Positions 44,616 to 57,236 of a stretch of DNA of 64,000 nucleotides are shown in pieces. The DNA comes from Helianthus annuus (taxonomy: Eukaryota > Streptophyta > Magnoliopsida > Asterales > Asteraceae). The position numbers and the translations under genes are program-made. Under the pieces are notes generated by a model. That model worked only from the letters and a program-made list of their open reading frames with translations. It searched no databases and was not told the DNA's origin. Positions within the stretch are counted from its first letter, which is position 1. Every line of letters starts with the position of its first letter. The DNA lies in assembly GCF_002127325.2 (NCBI RefSeq), contig NC_035439.2:145840709-145904708 (forward strand), read 5' to 3'.

Positions 44616-46055
44616 ATGTTTAAAATTCAGATGGACAACGAAGTGAATCAAGAAAACCATAATGATAATATCCAGAACGACAGCAACTCGAATAATAATA
44701 ATCTGAGTAACGAGAATCCGAACAACAATAATAATGGAAATCATGTGGATAATAGTGCCATCAAACACATAGTAGCACAAGGAATCATAGATGCGATGTC
44801 ATTTATTATTCAAAATGTTCAAGAAGCGAATAATAAAAGTAAGCATAGTAGTAAGCGACCAACTGAACCTGAGCACAGCGTGAACAATGGACCCGTACTT
44901 CAGGTGCCCATTCCCAAAAGAAGAAGAACCATGCCATATGGTTGTTCTTATAAAGAATTCTGGTCCTGCAAACCAATAGAATTCTCGGGCAATGAAGGAC
45001 CCATTGCAGCTCTACGCCGGATAGAGAAAACTGAGGCAGTTTTAAAAATAAGCAAGTGTGCAGAAGAAGATAAGATAATGTTTGCTTCGAATCTATTTAA
45101 AAACTCAGTCCTAGAATGGTGGAACACTATCATCCAGTCAAGGGGAAGTGATAGGATATACAACATGGAATGGGAGGAGCTTAAAAATATGGTAGAAAGA
45201 TAATTCTGCCCTCCCAATGAAAAGGAGCAGATAACGAATAAGTTTCTGAACCTTAGAATGATCGGGGTAGATAGTAAAGGGTACACTACTACATTCTTTG
45301 AATATGCTAGAATATTACCGACCATTACATCACCTGAACCGGTATTAATCTCCCGATACATCTGGGGATTAATCGGGGAGATTAGGCATGTAGTCAAGGC
45401 AGCTAGACCTCAAACCATAAAAGAAGCTGTAGAACTAGCTAATACCTTGACTGATGAACTGGTGCGTACTAGAGAAGAAGACAAGAGGAGAAACCTAACC
45501 CAAAGGCTTACTCAAGAATTCCGTTTTGGGAATTCCAACCGTGGGAATGTAGGTTCTACCTCCGCACCGTACTGCAAAACCTGCACAAAGAAGCATTCAG
45601 GAAAATGCTCCACTCACTGCAATTTCTGCAAGGCACCAGGACACAAGGAAGAAGATTGCAAGAGGAAATCCAGTAATGGACTATGCTTCAACTGTGGAGA
45701 AAAAGGCCACATCAAGCCAAACTGTCCGAAATTGTCTCCAGCTGCGAACAACAAGAACACTAAAAATGTTAGAGCATATGTTCTAACTGTAGATGTAGCT
45801 AAGATGATCCCGGACGTCATAGCTGGTACGTTTTTAGTTAATGATATTTTTGCTAAAGTATTATTTGACTCTGGTGCAAACCAAAGTTTTATCAATACTT
45901 CATTTTGCAAACTTCTAAATCAATCATTAACTAAACTACCACAAGAATGTCTTGTAGAGACAGTAAATGGAGAAACTGTTAGGATTTCTGAAATCTTGCA
46001 GGGAGCAAGAATAGAAATTTTTAATCGAAAATTTATTGAAACCTTTACCCAATGA
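44616..46055 (+). pseudogene. Element 3 gypsy Gag and protease, broken
   Basis: The frame opens with an asparagine-rich N-terminus, then a retrotrans_gag domain ([17 protein letters not shown]..., about residues 108-240). It is broken by an in-frame TAA at 45,201-45,203 but continues in the same frame. Three cysteine clusters follow, including [14 protein letters not shown], then the protease motif [10 protein letters not shown] single-base deletion near 46,030 shifts the frame and gives the stop at 46,055. Homologous to element 4 and clearly decayed. Confidence 0.9.
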
Positions 46056-46529
46056 ATCTGGCAGGATTTGAGGTCGTATTAGGAATGAATTGGTTAATAG
46101 CCAAAAAAGCCAGTATTTTATGTGATCAAAAGTCAATCCAAGTAAATTACCAAGGGATGAAAAGATAACAATTAAAGGAGATAAACCATCTAGATCCACT
46201 AAATTCATCTATGTGATGAAAACTGCAAGTTATATAAGAAAAGGATCTATAGTGTATCTGATTTCTATAATCACTAACACTAAAGGAAAAGAACTAAAAG
46301 CATTCCAGTAGTGTCCTAGTTTTCAGATGTATTTCCAGAAGAATTGCTAGGTCTGCCGCCAGACGGAGAAGTTGAATTCAGAATCCATCTGCCACCAGGA
46401 ACGACACCGATTGCCAAAGCACCTTATCGTTTGGCACCCGCCGAAATGCAGGAACTGAAGAAACAGTTGGGCGAATTATTGGAGAAAGGATTCATATAGC
46501 CAAGCTCATCACCATGGGGAGCACCGATT

Positions 46530-47675
46530 TTGTTTGTCAAAAAGAAAGACGGATCAATGCGTATGTGCATTGATTACCGTGAATTGAACAAGGTCACGAT
46601 TAAGAATCGGTACCCATTACCAAGAATCGATGATCTGTTCGATCAACTGCAAGGAGCTCGATTTTTCTCTAAAATCGATTTAAAATTGGGATATCATCAA
46701 TTGAAGTTACAGGAAGAGGACATTCCTAAAACCGCTTTTAGAATAAGGTATGGCCATTATGAATTTACTGTCATGCCATTTCGTTTAACCAATGCCCCAG
46801 GCGCATTTATGGACATGATGAACCGAATATGTAAGCCATACTTGGATAAATTCATAATTGTCTTTATAGATGATATTCTAATTTACTCTAAAAGTAAAAA
46901 GGAACATGTAAAGCATTTACACTTACTTTTAAGTCTATTAAGAAAGGAAAAGCTTTACACTAAGTTTTCCAAGTGTGAGTTTTGGTTAGAGCAGGTACAA
47001 TTTCTTGGACACTTAGTCAATCATGAAGGAATTCACGTGGATCCATTAAAGATCGAGGCGATTACCAAATGGAAAACTCCTGAAACACAAACCGAGGTTA
47101 GAAGTTTCTTAGGATTAGCTGATTATTATAGAAGATTTATTCGACATTTTTCTAGAATAGTCATTCCTTTAACTAAGTTAACCTGTAAATCCATTAAGTT
47201 TAAATGGGGACCAAAACAAGAAGAAGCCTTTAGAATCCTTAAGCAAAGATTGACCCATGCACCCATATTAGTATTACCAGAAGGAATTGAGGACTTTGTA
47301 GTCTTTTGTGACGCTTCTAAGTTAGGTTATGGATGTGTATTAATGCAATGTCAAAAGGTTATAGTCTACGCCTCTAGAAAGCTTAAGAATCATGAAGAGA
47401 ATTATTCAACCCATGATCTAGAATTAGGAGCCATAATTTTTGCCCTTAAAATTTGGAGACATTACCTTTATGATAGTAAGTTTACCATATTCACAGATCA
47501 TAAAAGTTTAAGGTATGTTTTCGGGCAAAAGGAGTTGAGTATGAGACAAAGACGCTGGATTGAAATGCTTAGTGATTATGATTGTGATATCCAGTATCAT
47601 GAAGGAAAAGAAAATGTAGTGGCTGATGCTTTAAGTCGAAAATATCATGAAAAGCCAAAAAGGGTACGTTCTTAA
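46530..47675 (+). pseudogene. Element 3 gypsy reverse transcriptase and RNase H fragment
   Basis: 381 open codons: RT from [20 protein letters not shown] through FIDDILIYS, then RNase H ([29 protein letters not shown]). Conserved residues are altered (for example R for G in MPFRLTNAP). Stops occur just upstream (46,498), and a small deletion at about 47,670 ends the frame. The copy is inactive. Confidence 0.92.
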
Positions 47676-47689
47676 ATTAAATCTGCAAG

Positions 47690-49113
47690 TAGATTTAAAT
47701 GATCAGATTAGAAAAGCACAAGAATCAGTAATCAAGGATGATACTGAAAAATTAAAAGGAATGATTAAAGAATTATAACAAGGAATAGATGGAATTTGGA
47801 GATTCCATAAAAAGAGAATGTGGATACCTAAATTAGGAAACCTACGTTACCGTATACTAGAAGAAGCCCATAAGTCTAAGTATACGATGCATCCAGGAAG
47901 TGATAAAATGTACTAGGATTTAAGGAAAATTTTCCGGTGGATAGGAATGAAAAAGGATATAGCAGTTTATGTTTCTAAATGTTTGACCTGTTCACAAGTT
48001 AAAGTTGAACACTAGAAACCCTCAGGTTTGTTACAACAGTTAGAGATGCTAGTTTGGAAATGAGAATTGATAACAATGGATTTTGTTACCAAGTTACCCA
48101 AAACAAGAAAAGGTAATGATAAAATCTGGGTGATTGTAGATAGGCTAACCAAGTCAGCTCATTTCTTACCAATGAAGGAAACTTTCAGTATGGAACAGTG
48201 AGCTAAATTGTATGTAAATGAAATTGTTTCATTACATGGAATTCCTTTATCAATTGTTTCTGATAGAGATAGTCGTTTTACCTCTCATTTTTGGACAAGT
48301 TTCCAAAAAGCAATGGGAACCAAGTTGAACTTAAGCACAACTTATCATCCTCAAACGGACAGACAAAGCGAAAGGACAATTCATACAATGGAGGACATGC
48401 TTAGAGCTTGTGTAATTGATTTCGGATGTAATCGGGACGATCACTTACCTTTAATAGAATTTTCTTATAATAACAGGTATCACACAAGTATCAATGTTGC
48501 ACCATTCGAAGCACTTTATGGACGAAAGTGCCGAACCCCAGTCTGTTGGGCAGAAATTGGGGAAAAGCAACTATCTGGACCTGAGATAGTGCGAGAAACA
48601 ACCGATAAAATCATTCAAGTCAAGGAACGACTAAAAGCAGCACGCGATCGACAGAAGAGCTACTCTGATAACAGACGTAAGCCATTAGAATTCCAGATAG
48701 GTGACAGGGTATTATTAAAAGTCTCTCCTTGGAAAGGAGTGGTAAGATTCATCAAAAGAGGGAAGCTAAGTCCCGGGTGTGTTGGACCTTTTAAGATTAT
48801 TAAAAGAATAGAACCTGTAGCTTATCAGCTACAACTGCCAGAGGAAATGGCAGGAATACATGATGTATTTCATGTATCTAATCTCAAGAAATGCCTAGCT
48901 AATGAATCACTCGTAGTGCACCTTAAGGACATAGAAGTAAATGAACAACTCAAATTTGTAGGAAGACCTCTACAAATTGAAGACAGAAAAGTCAAGAATC
49001 TCAAGCATAAGAGATTAGTTTTCTTCAAAGTGAAGTGGGACTCCAAAAGAGGACCCGAGTACACATGGGAGTTTGAATCAGAAATGCAAAAGAAATATCC
49101 ACACTTGTTCTAG
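47690..49113 (+). pseudogene. Element 3 gypsy integrase with chromodomain-like C-terminus
   Basis: The zinc-binding part (47,690-48,207) has several stops. The frame then stays open at 48,208-49,113 with the core D (VSDRDSRFT) and E (RQSERTIHT) motifs, a GPxK/GRDR-type module and a C-terminal [16 protein letters not shown]...EYTWEFE block that resembles the chromovirus tail (Tekay group). Confidence 0.9.
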
Positions 49114-49139
49114 TAGATCTCGAGGACGAGCTCTAAAAC

Positions 49140-49152
49140 AAGGTGGGGAGGA
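49140..49152 (+). promoter_or_regulatory. Element 3 polypurine tract
   Basis: AAGGTGGGGAGGA immediately before the 3' LTR start TGTAACAATC. Confidence 0.85.
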
Positions 49153-49939
49153 TGTAACAATCTTAAATAAACCAACACCCCGAATATTTTCTGATACCCT
49201 AATATATTTTAAAATATCCTAATATGTCCCTAAAAACACCCCATACGAGAAAACGGGCCCCGAACACCCTGAATACTATTAAATTTAATTAAAATTTGAA
49301 AGTTTGGGCTTGAGGCGGGCTGCGTAAGCCTAAGCCCAACCTTCACGCAGGCCGCGTGAACTTAAAAGGTGGCTCAACTTGATGCGGCCACGTGGCCCAA
49401 CACACGGCAAGCCTACCTGATGATCCGGACAAGCTACACATTAACCTGGAGTCAACGCGGGCCGCGTAGGCCCTGTGCTTGTGTTCCGCGGGCCGCGAGA
49501 GGACCAGACTTAGCAACTATATAAGAAGGGCATCGGCTTTCAGTTTCCGTCGCCCAAATCTTTCAATTCTCTCACAAATTTCTGATGGTATAAGCTATAC
49601 TCGGGTATTATACCCCCTTAATAGCGAGGTTTTGCTCCGTTGTAAGTATCATAACCCCTTGATACGCATTAGATACTCTCCCCGATTAATCTAAGGTTCC
49701 GTAACGGCTGTCGTAGTTTTGCTCGACGTAGTCGTTAGAATGCCGTCTCGGGGAGGGTATTGCTAATGTTAAAATGGGTTATTATACTAATACGCGTACA
49801 TTTGTGTAATTTATAGATTATTCCCAGGAAACTCTTACTGATAATCCTAAGACAACAATATGAGTAATCCTTTTTTTGGTAACTGTTTTTACAAAACCTC
49901 ACACGATTAATTATATATTAAGCGGTTATTGAGTATTTG
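49153..49939 (+). repeat. Element 3 3' LTR, left portion
   Basis: Begins TGTAACAATC and runs to the element 4 insertion. It matches the 5' LTR (40,466 on) but with visible substitutions. Its last 5 bases ATTTG (49,935-49,939) are the inferred target duplication. Confidence 0.88.
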
Positions 49940-51381
49940 TGTCACAACCCCCGATCCCTAGTTCCCGGGAGCGGGCGGCCGTGAGCCAGTTGCGGTGGTA
50001 TCACATTATTAATTTATTTGGCAGCGGAATTTTTCATCAGGACCGTAGTTAGGAAATATTGAATAAGAGTAAACCACCAAAATTTTATAATATTAAACAC
50101 ATGGGTAAAACCCAAGTTTTTATTACAAACTGGATTACAGGGATAAATCCCACTTTATTGAAATAAACGCTTTCTTTTATTTAGGTAACTTTTATAGCCA
50201 CTTTTTCAAGCCTTCAGTGCTGTCCAGCTGGCTTCTAATTGGCTTTCACATTGTGTTACCTGAAACGCGTTTTAAAAAGGTTTTGTCAGTGGAAAATACT
50301 GGTGAATGAATCTCAGTTTAATCAAGACATATTAATTCAATTTAAACAGTATTGAGGGCAATTACAATGTTTATATCTACCCAATTGCTCATTCAGTAGT
50401 GTCAAGTCTGACTGAGGGTCATATTACACATTGGCTAACTCTTCGTCCAATGGTAACGTTACTCAAATTTTGTATACAAAACCCCAACATACCGGCAGTA
50501 ATTGTAGAATTACAAAGACTCAATCACTGCTAAATTGCATTGTAAAAAGGTTAAGGTTTTGTAAAAACTGTTAACAAAAAGGAGATTACTCACATTGCTG
50601 TTTTAGATTTTTCGTAAGGATTTCCTGGAGATAATCTATAAGTTACACAAATGCACGTGTGTTAGTATAATAACCCATTTTAACATTAGTAATACCCTCC
50701 CCGAGACGGCATTCCAACGACTACGTCGGGCAGAACCACGACAGCCGTTACGGAACCCTATATCAATCGGGCAGCGTATCTAATACGTCTCCAGGGGTTA
50801 TAATACTTACATCGTAGCAGAACATCGCTATTTTAGGGGGTATAATACCCGGGTATAGTAACGCCACTACCGAAAATTAAGAAAGAAAGAAAGGAATGAG
50901 CGAAACGGACTGAAGGCCGTTGCGTTCTATTTATAGTTGTGAAACCGAACTCTCTCGCGGCCCGCGTTAACTAAGGCTAGGCCTTACGCGGCCCGCGTCA
51001 ACAGGCGGTCAAAGCGTAGCTTGTCCGGATCACCTACTAGCTTCGACACGATGATGACACGTGTCATCACCGGGCTGCGCCACTAATCGAGACTCTCGCG
51101 GCCCGCGTAAACTTAAACGGGCTTGTACGCGGCCCGCGTTAACTAATAATTTAAGCGAAGTCTAGTTATACCCTCGCGCGGCCCGCGTTAAATGGAGGTG
51201 AGGTCCTATGCGGCCCGCCTCAACTTAATAATTATTGTTTTAATTTATTTTATATGTTATATTATATTTTGGGGCTCGGTTTACACATACGGGGTGCATA
51301 TAAAGACATGTTAGGACATTTTAAAATATATTAGGGTGTCAGGACTATTATGAGGGTGTCAGTTTACCGCGGGTTGTTATA
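49940..51381 (-). repeat. Element 4 3' LTR
   Basis: 1442 bp; plus-strand ends TGTCACAACCC and GGTTGTTATA (one terminal base altered from the expected TGTAACA). The PPT AAGGTGGGGAGGA lies on the minus strand next to it (51,382-51,394). GCGGCCCGCGT motifs recur several times at 50,960-51,215. Confidence 0.9.
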
Positions 51382-51417
51382 TCCTCCCCACCTTGTTTTA
51401 GAGCTCGTCCTCGAGAT

Positions 51418-52632
51418 CTACTGGAACAAGTGTGGATATTTCTTTTGCATTTCTCATTCAAGTTCCCATGTGTACTCGGGTCCTCTTTTGGAGTCCCACT
51501 TTACTTTAACCAAAATTAGTCTCTTGTGGTTGAGATTCTTGATTTTCCTATCCTCAATTTGTAGAGGCCTCTCTACAAACTTGAGTTGCTCATTAACCTC
51601 TATATCCTTAAGAGGTACTATGAGTGATTTGTCAGCTAGACACTTTTTGAGATTAGATACATGAAATACATCATGTATTCCTGCCATTTCTTCTGGCAGT
51701 TGTAGCTGATAGGCTACAGGTCCTATTCTTCTAATAATTTCAAAGGGTCCAATATACCTGGGATTTAGCTTTCCTCTTTTGATGAATCTTACCACTCCTT
51801 TCCAGGTGAAACTTTTAACAATACTTTGTCTCCTACCTGAAATTCTAGTGGCTTACATCTGTTGTCAGCGTAGCTTTTCTGTCGATCACGTGCTGTTTTC
51901 AGTCGTTCCTTGACTTGAATAATTTTGTCAGTTGTTTCTTGTACTATCTTAGGTCCAGATAGTTGATTTTCCCCAATTTCTGCCCAACAGACTGGGGTTC
52001 TGCACTTTCGTCCATAAAGTGCTTCGAATGGTGCAGCATTGATACTTGTGTGATAACTGTTATTATAAGAAAATTCTATCAAAGGTAAGTGTTCGTCCCA
52101 ATTACCTCCGAAATCAATTACACAAGCTCTAAGCATGTCTTCCATTGTCTGAATTGTTCTTTCACTTTGCCCGTCCGTTTGAGGATGATACGCGGTGCTT
52201 AGGTTTAACTTGGTTCCCATTGCCTTTTGGAAACTTGACCAAAAATGAGAAGTAAAACGGCTATCTCTATCAGAAACAATTGATAAAGGTATTCCATGCA
52301 ATGAAACAATTTCATTTACATACAATTTAGCTAATTGTTCCATATTAAAGGTCTCCTTCATTGGTAAGAAATGAGCTGATTTGGTTAGCCTATCTACAAT
52401 CACCCAGATTGTATCATTACCTTTTCTTGTTTTGGGTAATTTAGTAACAAAATCCATTGTTATCAATTCCCATTTCCAGACCGGCATTTCTAGTTGCTGT
52501 AACAAACCCGAGGGTTTCTGGTGTTCAGCTTTAACTTGAGAGCAAGTTAAACATTTAGAAACATAAGCTGCTACATCCTTTTTCATTCCTATCCACCAAA
52601 AATTTTTCCTTAAATCCTGGTACATTTTATCA
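51418..52632 (-). pseudogene. Element 4 integrase and chromodomain-like end, frameshifted
   Basis: The frame from 52,632 reads integrase: zinc-site [11 protein letters not shown], core D (TMDFVTKLP), D (VSDRDSRFT), E ([10 protein letters not shown]). A one-base deletion near 51,800 shifts it, and the C-terminal part continues in the other frame (from 51,795) to a nonsense codon at 51,454, 11 codons before the original stop. It is continuous with 60,912-64,000 apart from element 5. Confidence 0.92.
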
Positions 52633-54159
52633 TGTAAGGTCTAAAACTTTAAAAGACACTAACGAGCTTCATATGACAAAAACCAAACGGGTCGAATAAT
52701 TCATAAGTAAAATTCTGCATTACTTCGACATAACTAACGAAATAGTCACAAAAGAGTTTACAACCCAAACAAATTTTTTTAACTACAAGTTCAAGATCCA
52801 AGAACTACCGGATTAAGTTACTTACATAAGACCCGTTTTTAACAAAAGAAACATTTAACAAAAGTTTAGGCTATGACTAGCAACTTCGCGGAAGCGTGCA
52901 TCACAAGTGTGTTCGGTCCAAATATGCCATCCATCAAATAGCTTTACCTACATACAAGCAACCCGCTAGACGTTCTTATTACAAAAATTTATACGACATC
53001 AATTACAAGTATGGACCTCAAGTAAACCTTTTAAACCTTCTTTCGGACATAAGCTCCTCTAAACTTCTCACATTACCCTTTTAACTCATTCGACCCTTAT
53101 CTAATTCGCATATACGGCTCACATCAACTTGTTACAATTAACAATTCCATCCATTGAACAATAGGATACTACAACGTTACATGCTAGTAATACAATCTAA
53201 GCAAGAACTTACCTTTGTCGTGTTTAGCTCGTGATCCGCAATGGCTTGTGTCTTCCTCTTTTACTCCTACAATTCATAATCAACATATTTCAATCTCATG
53301 TCTTTATTTCTCATTCTTTTCCTAGATAGAATCAAGTTATCAATTACAAATTTCTCAATTCTAGCCGTCTAACATCCTACTTACATGAGATTATCTTTTT
53401 TCACATAAAAGCTCTTCATTCAAGCATTTTAACAAACACTTGGTGTGCATATCATCAACAAAGCATATTGTACAAGTATTCTATGCATACTTTTCCTATT
53501 TCTCAACATTAACCATTATAGTCAATTAATTTCACATAATCAACATCTTATATCAAACATTCACTAATATTCTAACACATACAATCCTTACATCAATATT
53601 GCATGAATTTGAATTAACAAGATCATCATATTTTACTATCTTTCTAACCTTCATAGTGGGTCTATCATATATCATCGAAATAATCAGAATTCAAGCATGA
53701 TTTATCCTCCATATAATGATTCTAACATATGTTCATAATCAATTTCAAGGAATCATCATGTTTCAATCAAGACCCACTTATGAAGAATCACCAAATCATA
53801 AAATTTGACTTACCATTCGATAGACTAACTTAGTTGAACGTTTCTATGTGCACATGCAGTAATTTAGGCCATGGATTCCCTTTCAATTTGCTGATTTTAT
53901 GATGTTGAGGGTTTTTGGTTCTTGCTTCCTTGTTCCAGGCGACACCCACACCCACTGAAGTGTGTGTGGTGTGTGTTAATTTTCTTTTTAATAGCTTAAC
54001 TTTCCTCATTTCCTCCTTTAGTCCCTCATGTATATACATATGTTTTTGATTGACTGAAACTTACTCTTTTTAGATTACCCTTCTAAATTACATTCTAACT
54101 AGGTTTACATTTTTATTTAACTATATAATGTACATGCTTGTAGGTTTTGGGGTGTTACA
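52633..54159 (-). repeat. Element 5 3' LTR
   Basis: 1527 bp, plus-strand ends TGTAAGGTC and GGTGTTACA. AT-rich with an internal ACACACCACACACAC run near 53,960. Confidence 0.95.
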
Positions 54160-54172
54160 AGTCCACCCCCCT
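54160..54172 (-). promoter_or_regulatory. Element 5 polypurine tract
   Basis: Minus-strand AAGGGGGGTGGACT next to the 3' LTR. Confidence 0.85.
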
Positions 54173-54201
54173 TAAAAGAGGTTTCGTCCTCGAAACCCGG
54201 T

Positions 54202-57200
54202 TTACGTACCAAATAAAAACGGGTAGAACTTCTTCATCTCATCCTCCGGTTCCGAAGTGAGATCCGACCCCTTTCTGTGTTGCCATTGGACTAAGACTTG
54301 CTTGATTTCCTTGTTACGAAGCGTCTTTACTTTGGAATCTTTTATAGCTACCGGTCTTTCTATGTAATTCATTTTCTCATCGATCTCAATGTCTTCAATT
54401 GGTACATGGGCCGTTTCATCCGCTAAGCATTTTCGTAATTGCGACACGTGAAAGGTATTATGAATCCCTTCTAATGAAGTAGGTAAATTTAACCGGTAGG
54501 CCACCTTTCCAACTCGAGCTAGAATCTTGAACGGTCCGATATACCGGGGACCCAACTTTCCTCGCTTACGAAATCGAATTATACCCTTCCACGGAGACAC
54601 CTTCAAGAATACTCGGTCCCCTACTTGGAACTCGATAGGGCGACTTCTTTTATCCGCATAGGCTTTTGTCGGTCTTGCGCTGCTTTTAATCGAGCCCGTA
54701 CGACGTCGATCTTTTCATTGGTTATTGCCACCACATCATTCGGTGCGAGTTCCCTTTGCCCTACTTCTCCCCAACAAACCGGGGTTCTACACCTTCTTCC
54801 ATACAGCATTTCATACGGCGCCATTTGTATGCTACTTTGGTAGCTATTATTATATGAAAATTCTACTAGCGGCAAATGTTCATCCCAATTTCCCCCGAAA
54901 TCCATCACGCATGCTCTCAACATGTCTATGAGAGTTTGAATCGTTCTTTCGGATTGGCCATCCGTTTGTGGGTGGTATGCGGTACTTAGATGCAATTGGG
55001 TACGCATTCCTTCGTGAAATTTCCGCCAGTAGCGGGAGGTGAATCGCGTATCCCGATCTGAGACAATAGACACCGGTACACCATGGCGGGAGACGATCTC
55101 ATTCACATAAACTTCCGCTAACCTTTCCGAGGAATAGGTCTCTCGAATGGGTAGAAAATGGGCGCTTTTGGTAAGGCGGTCAACAACGACCCATATTGCA
55201 TCATGCCCTTTCTTGGTTTTTGGAAGTTTGGTCACAAGATCCATAGTCACATTCTCCCATTTCCACACCGGAATTTCTAAAGGTTGTAATTTCCCATAAG
55301 GTTTTTGATGTTCCGCCTTAACTTGAGAGCATGTCAAGCATTTAGATACATACTTGACAATGTCGCGTTTCATTCCCGGCCACCAAAAATTTTCTTTCAA
55401 ATCTCGGTATATTTTAGTGGCTCCCAGATGAACTGAGTAACGGGACTTGTGTGCTTCTTCCAATAATAAGGTCTTTTCTTCACAGTGTCGCGGTATCCAA
55501 ACTCGCCCAAACCTTGTTCTTAACCCGCTCGTGTTTGCTTCAAGTTCACTTTCAAACCCTTTCGTTCTTTCACCTTTCGGATCGCCTTTATTCAAGGATT
55601 CGTCTTGCTCCTTTCGTATCGTTTCAAGAAGGGTTGGTGTAACTATCATTCTCATCGATTTCACTCGAATGGGTGGTGGGTATTCCTTCCGGCTTAGCGC
55701 ATCCGCCACAACATTAGCTTTTCCCGGATGGTAAAGAATGTCGCAGTCGTAATCTTTGATCAACTCTAGCCACCTTCGCTGCATCATATTGAGATCTTTC
55801 TGCTCGAAGAAGTATTTAAGGCTTTTGTGGTCCGAATAAATGGTGCATTTCGTTCCATACAAATAATGCCTCCAGATTTTTAAGGCAAACACTACCGCCG
55901 CCAGTTCGAGATCGTGGGTTGGATAGTTAATTTCATGTTGCTTTAGTTGTCTTGAAGCATAGGCAATGACCTTGCCCCGTTGCATCAAGACACAACCCAA
56001 CCCTTGATGAGATGCGTCCGCATAAACCACTAAGTCTTCCGTTCCTTCTGGCAGCGTTAAAACGGGGGAACTTGACAATTTCTCCTTTAACATTCGAAAA
56101 GCTTTCTGTTGATCATCATTCCATTCGAACCTTTCTTCTTTCTTTGTTAGTTTACTTAAAGGGAGGGCTATTTTGGAGAAGTCTTGGATAAATCTCCGAT
56201 AATAGCCGGCTAGACCTAGGAAACTTCTTACCTCACTAACATTTTTCGGAGGTACCCATTTCATCACGGCTTCCACCTTAGAGGGATCCACTAAAATTCC
56301 CTTTTCGTTGATTACGTGTCCTAAAAACTGTACTTCCCTAAGCCAAAACGCACACTTAGAAAACTTAGCATATAATCTTTCCTTTCGAAGCGTTTCGAGT
56401 ACCTGATGTAAATGACTTGCATGTTCAGTCTCGCTACGAGAGTATACTAAAATGTCATCAATAAACACTATGACGAACTGATCTAACATATTTCGGCATA
56501 CCCTATTCATTAGATCCATAAAAGCGGCCGGAGCGTTAGTTAACCCGAATGACATTACCAGGAATTCGTAATGTCCGTAGCGAGTTCTGAACGCAGTCTT
56601 AGGTACATCCTCTTCCCTTACTCGTACTTGATGGTAGCCCGATCGCAAGTCGATTTTTGAGAACCAACTTGCCCCTTGTAGTTGATCAAAGAGATCATCT
56701 ATTCTCGGAAGAGGGTATCGGTTCTTTACCGTGAGTTTGTTAAGTTCACGATAGTCGATGCACATTCTCATCGACCCATCCTTCTTTTTAACGAACAAAA
56801 CAGGCGCTTCCCACGGGGACACGCTAGGGCGTATGAAAGCCTTGTCGAGAAGTTCTTGTAATTGGACCATTAATTCCCGTACTTCCGCGGGTGCCAACCG
56901 GTAAGGGGCTTTGGCTACCGGTTTGGCATTTGGTTCTAATTCGATACGAAACTCGACTTCCCGCTCGGGTGGAAGTCCCGGCAATTCGTCCGGAAATACA
57001 TCCGGGTATTCATTCACTACCTTAGTATCTTCAATTTTTAAAGCTCCTAATTTGGTATCGACTGCATAGGCTAAAAATGCTTTACTTCCATTCCTCACAT
57101 ACTTAATTGCTTCTAAGATAGTGCAAAATTTTGCCCCTACTTCCCTTTCCCCATGAATGGTTACCCGTTTCCCTTTAGGGGATGTCACATGAATAATTTT

Positions 57201-57221
57201 GTTTTCGCATAAAATTTCCAC
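54202..57221 (-). pseudogene. Element 5 gypsy Pol (RT, RNase H, integrase, chromodomain-like tail), frameshifted
   Basis: From 57,221 the frame runs 866 codons: RT ([21 protein letters not shown]), RNase H ([27 protein letters not shown]), integrase zinc site (H..H, CLTCSQ) and core D (TMDLVTKLP), D (VSDRDTRFT), E ([10 protein letters not shown]). A single-base loss near 54,660 ends it at 54,621. The rest continues in another frame (54,606-54,202) with a GPFKI module and a chromodomain-like end (PVAIKDSKVK...VQWQH...TSEPEDEM) in which the usual tryptophan of the motif is serine. This tail is typical of chromoviruses such as Tekay. Pol is in frame with the upstream gag/PR, separated by one nonsense codon. 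Confidence 0.95.
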
Positions 57222-57236
57222 GTGATAACGAGATAA

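Noticed and set aside
52896..53084. 62-residue ORF also at 59,643
   Set aside because: Lies in the element 5 LTRs and is duplicated with them.
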